Shown in pieces: positions 62,135 through 64,000 of a stretch of DNA of 64,000 bases. The notes under the pieces were generated by a model that was not told the origin of the DNA, searched no databases, and was given only the letters and a program-made list of their open reading frames with translations. How positions within the stretch are numbered: position 1 is the stretch's first letter; each line of letters starts with the position of its first letter. The DNA comes from Shewanella sp. OPT22. GTDB taxonomy: Bacteria; Pseudomonadota; Gammaproteobacteria; Enterobacterales; Shewanellaceae. The stretch covers positions 154,047 through 218,046 of the forward strand of contig NZ_PGVH01000040.1 in NCBI RefSeq assembly GCF_004168585.1, in the 5' to 3' direction. Both the position numbers and the translations under genes were made by a program.

Positions 62135-62539
62135 ATGCTTGACGATGCTTTAAGTAATCACGCAGGCAAGCTCATTCTTAGGCTAGTCTTATCCATTCTT
62201 ATCATTTTCCATGGTGTGGCTAAAGTCATGCACCCTGGTTCAATGGGGTTCATATCTTCAACACTCACCCAGCATGGGCTGCCTACCTTTGTCGCATACG
62301 GCGTCTATATTGGTGAGATCGTTGCCCCATTAATGATTTTAATTGGCTTTAGAACACGAATAGCAGCGGCTATTGTAGTAGTGAATATGTTCTTTGTACT
62401 CGGTCTTGTACATATGAGCCAACTCTTTTCAGTAGGTGATAGTGGTGGCTATGCTTTAGAGCTTCAATTCTTCTACTTGTTTACAGCATTGTCTGTTGTC
62501 TTTTTGGGTAGCGGTAAATTTGCGTATCAGCCAGACTAA
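62135..62539 (+). CDS. DoxX-family membrane protein
   Basis: 134 residues. Four membrane helices. SILIIFHGVAKVMHPGSM and PTFVAYGVYIGEIVAPLMIL with GFRTRIAAAIVV are typical of DoxX. Ribosome site GGAG 6 nt upstream. The family is linked to redox and membrane functions, without a fixed role. Its TAA overlaps the stop of the broken GNAT gene on the other strand. Confidence 0.85.
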   Translation: MLDDALSNHAGKLILRLVLSILIIFHGVAKVMHPGSMGFISSTLTQHGLPTFVAYGVYIGEIVAPLMILIGFRTRIAAAIVVVNMFFVLGLVHMSQLFSVGDSGGYALELQFFYLFTALSVVFLGSGKFAYQPD

Positions 62540-63244
62540 CGGTTATAAATACCTGGCCTGAGTAAAGCCATATATCGTTCTGGATAGTCGATTTGTTTAA
62601 AACCAAATTGGCTATAAAGTTGGTGTGCATCCTGAGTTACTAACATGATTCTTCTCAATCCCTGTAATTCAGGATGCGATTGAATACAAGTCATCAACCA
62701 CTTACTTATACCAATTACAGTAATTAAATGCTCAACTCAGAGCTGTGTATGCGCACAAAGTACAAACGAAATTGATGAAGACATAGTTATTCTACGTTGA
62801 GACAATTTTGTGAAGTGGTTTTTGCGCATACAAGCTCCCGAAGGGCAAGGCTAAAGGCTTCCATTACTTTGTTGCATGTTTGAGAATTAACCCGTTAGTA
62901 TTTCAAACATGCGCCTTGTACTGAAAACCTTTAGCTCTTGCTGAGAGAGAGATTAATTACTGTAATTGGTATTAATCCCTTCCCTCGATGCGCAGGTTAA
63001 ATACATCCGCAAGATAAGCAAAGGTCGCTTTATCGGCAACTAATCGTGCAAAGCCAACCTGAGAAGAGCCTTCAAAAACACCAAAACACAATGAATTTTG
63101 AATTGATTTTTCTACGGTGCTTCTTGAAACATTTTGGCTCCAATAAGCGTTTGTTGATAGAAACTGATGGATGGTACTGATATCCATCTCATCGATATTG
63201 GTGATGATATTAAAATCACCTTCATTCCATTGCATTTCTTTCAC
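62536..63244 (-). pseudogene. GNAT acetyltransferase gene broken by a MITE
   Basis: The N-terminal half (62972-63244, GTG or ATG 63235 start) reads MKEMQWNEGDFNIITNIDEM to LADVF, then diverges to NLRIEGRD and stops. The C-terminal half (62536-62708) reads SKWLMTCIQSHPELQGLR, IMLVTQDAHQLYSQFGF and ends YNR. Taking out the MITE and one TTA copy restores RGKGLSKWLM, the acetyl-CoA loop, but one base out of frame with the first half. So the gene has both an insertion and an indel and is not functional. Confidence 0.9.
62709..62971. mobile_element. 263-bp MITE inside the GNAT gene
   Basis: Terminal inverted repeats TACCAATTACAGTAATT and AATTACTGTAATTGGTA, flanked by direct TTA repeats. No coding capacity. 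Ends match the palindrome at 4158-4181. Confidence 0.9.
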
Positions 63245-63712
63245 TTAGCGTTCCATCAAATACGCATTTTTACCATAGCTAGAATCTAAACATTTTTCGC
63301 TTAAGTTGAATCCTTGCTTTAACCAAAATGCTTTTGAAGATTGAACAGACACAAGCATTACCTTGCTTGATTGATAGATTGCTGCCGTTCGCAGAAACTG
63401 TTTGAGCATTTGCGTAGCAATGCCCTTGCCCGGCTCTACAACGGCTAAATCATGCAAGAAAACATACTCACCAATACTGTTGTCTGGTAATAATTGATTC
63501 AGCTTTGGTGGTGTGAGTTGATTCCAACGATGACCTAAAAGATAGGCTTCAATTTCACCATGTTCATTTTCGAAAACATAGCAACAGTCAGGAGACTGCT
63601 GCCACTTACTTTGTAATACATTTAAAGACTCAAGGAACTCTTTCCCGTAAACTTGAGCTTGTATGTTTACGATACTTGGCCAATCTGAGTCAGTAATCAG
63701 TCGGACAGTCAT
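63245..63712 (-). CDS. GNAT-family N-acetyltransferase
   Basis: 155 residues. Acetyl-CoA loop in [18 protein letters not shown] (V-x-P-G-x-G-I/L-A) and a C-terminal strand pair [12 protein letters not shown]. Substrate unknown. The next gene (broken GNAT) begins directly after the stop, and the start overlaps the tdk stop by 4 bp, so tdk, this gene and the broken GNAT were probably one operon. Confidence 0.88.
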   Translation of the reverse strand: MTVRLITDSDWPSIVNIQAQVYGKEFLESLNVLQSKWQQSPDCCYVFENEHGEIEAYLLGHRWNQLTPPKLNQLLPDNSIGEYVFLHDLAVVEPGKGIATQMLKQFLRTAAIYQSSKVMLVSVQSSKAFWLKQGFNLSEKCLDSSYGKNAYLMER

Positions 63713-64000
63713 TTATCCCACATGAACTCTCTGAAGTGAGTACGACAAACAGATTCGTAGCTTTCGTTACCGCCAATAGCGACTTGCTCGCCTTCTTTCA
63801 TAACTTTACCGTCACCATCGAGACGCACAACCATATTGGCTTTACGACCACAGTGGCAAATGGTTTTTAATTCCACTAGTTTGTCTGCCCACGCAAGTAA
63901 GTAGTTACTGCCAAGGAATAACTCACCTTGGAAGTCAGTACGCAAACCGTAGCATAAAACGGGAATATTCATGTTATCGACGACGTGAGTGAGCTGTTTC
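63709..64000 (-). CDS. tdk: Thymidine kinase, C-terminal part
   Basis: The frame enters from the right edge (KQLTHVVDN before [14 protein letters not shown]) and covers about 97 residues to the stop. [34 protein letters not shown] with the zinc Cys pair, and VCRTHFREF with the final Cys/His are typical of Tdk type II. It makes dTMP from thymidine. The Walker A part lies outside the window. Confidence 0.93.
   Translation of the reverse strand, partial: KQLTHVVDNMNIPVLCYGLRTDFQGELFLGSNYLLAWADKLVELKTICHCGRKANMVVRLDGDGKVMKEGEQVAIGGNESYESVCRTHFREFMWDK

Overview
The window looks like a chromosomal segment from an AT-rich marine gammaproteobacterium of the order Alteromonadales. From memory of gene order, the family Shewanellaceae (Shewanella or Parashewanella-like) fits best. 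The reasons are the tig-clpP-clpX block beside a Pro/Arg/His tRNA cluster and folD, fadIJ divergent from a moxR/Bat operon that ends in an ECF sigma factor plus a DUF3379 gene, and a TPP-riboswitch-controlled TonB receptor/thiamine-binding protein/PnuT/kinase cluster. The family assignment is inference; the gene calls rest on the sequence.

Layout. 1-2.6 kb: an integron-type cassette array on the minus strand (four small or unknown genes separated by three short attC sites). 3.2-9.2 kb: a lipoprotein with beta-propeller repeats, a TonB-dependent receptor, and a divergent OmpR-type two-component system. 9.3-14.7 kb: housekeeping (clpX, clpP, tig, tRNA-His, tRNA-Arg, tRNA-Pro, folD). 14.8-18.2 kb: an accessory islet with an unknown secreted protein, a broken second copy of the 3' end of folD, a HAD-domain protein and two related MITEs. 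18.3-30.6 kb: fatty-acid beta-oxidation (fadJ, fadI, with a FadR-like operator), the MoxR/DUF58/BatA-BatD operon, sigma factor and DUF3379 protein. 30.7-33.0 kb: three orphan genes between inverted copies of a dispersed repeat. 33.1-45 kb: phnA-like gene, ogt and an Ada-AlkA fusion (alkylation repair), an acylase, a secreted HAD phosphatase, an ABC exporter, a ribokinase-like kinase, a phosphatase-like lipoprotein, and an 18-residue-repeat surface protein. 45.5-51 kb: a large TonB receptor, a cytochrome c fusion protein, and a DUF3360 transporter. 51-55.4 kb: the thiamine uptake and salvage operon. 55.4-57.2 kb: a coiled-coil protein and a CCGSCS-motif peptide behind an FNR-like box. 57.3-60.3 kb: a second cassette array (seven genes, six attC sites). 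60.3-64 kb: two MITEs around a fatty acid hydroxylase-like gene, DoxX, a GNAT gene broken by a third type of MITE, an intact GNAT, and the end of tdk.

How parts work together. The two cassette arrays lack an integrase in this window, yet both begin (at their high-coordinate, gene-upstream end) with the same roughly 190-bp leader, which is probably an attI-type site or its remnant. Their attC sites belong to two different families. In the thiamine operon the aptamer is followed by a hairpin that hides the Shine-Dalgarno sequence of the TonB receptor. A 9-nt segment perfectly complementary to the aptamer core overlaps that hairpin, so a translational on/off switch can be read directly from the sequence. 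Dispersed small elements (a 298-bp MITE pair, a 263-bp MITE inside a GNAT gene, a 162-bp MITE, and three copies of a roughly 205-bp repeat) mark the accessory regions. No transposase, phage gene or CRISPR array was seen.
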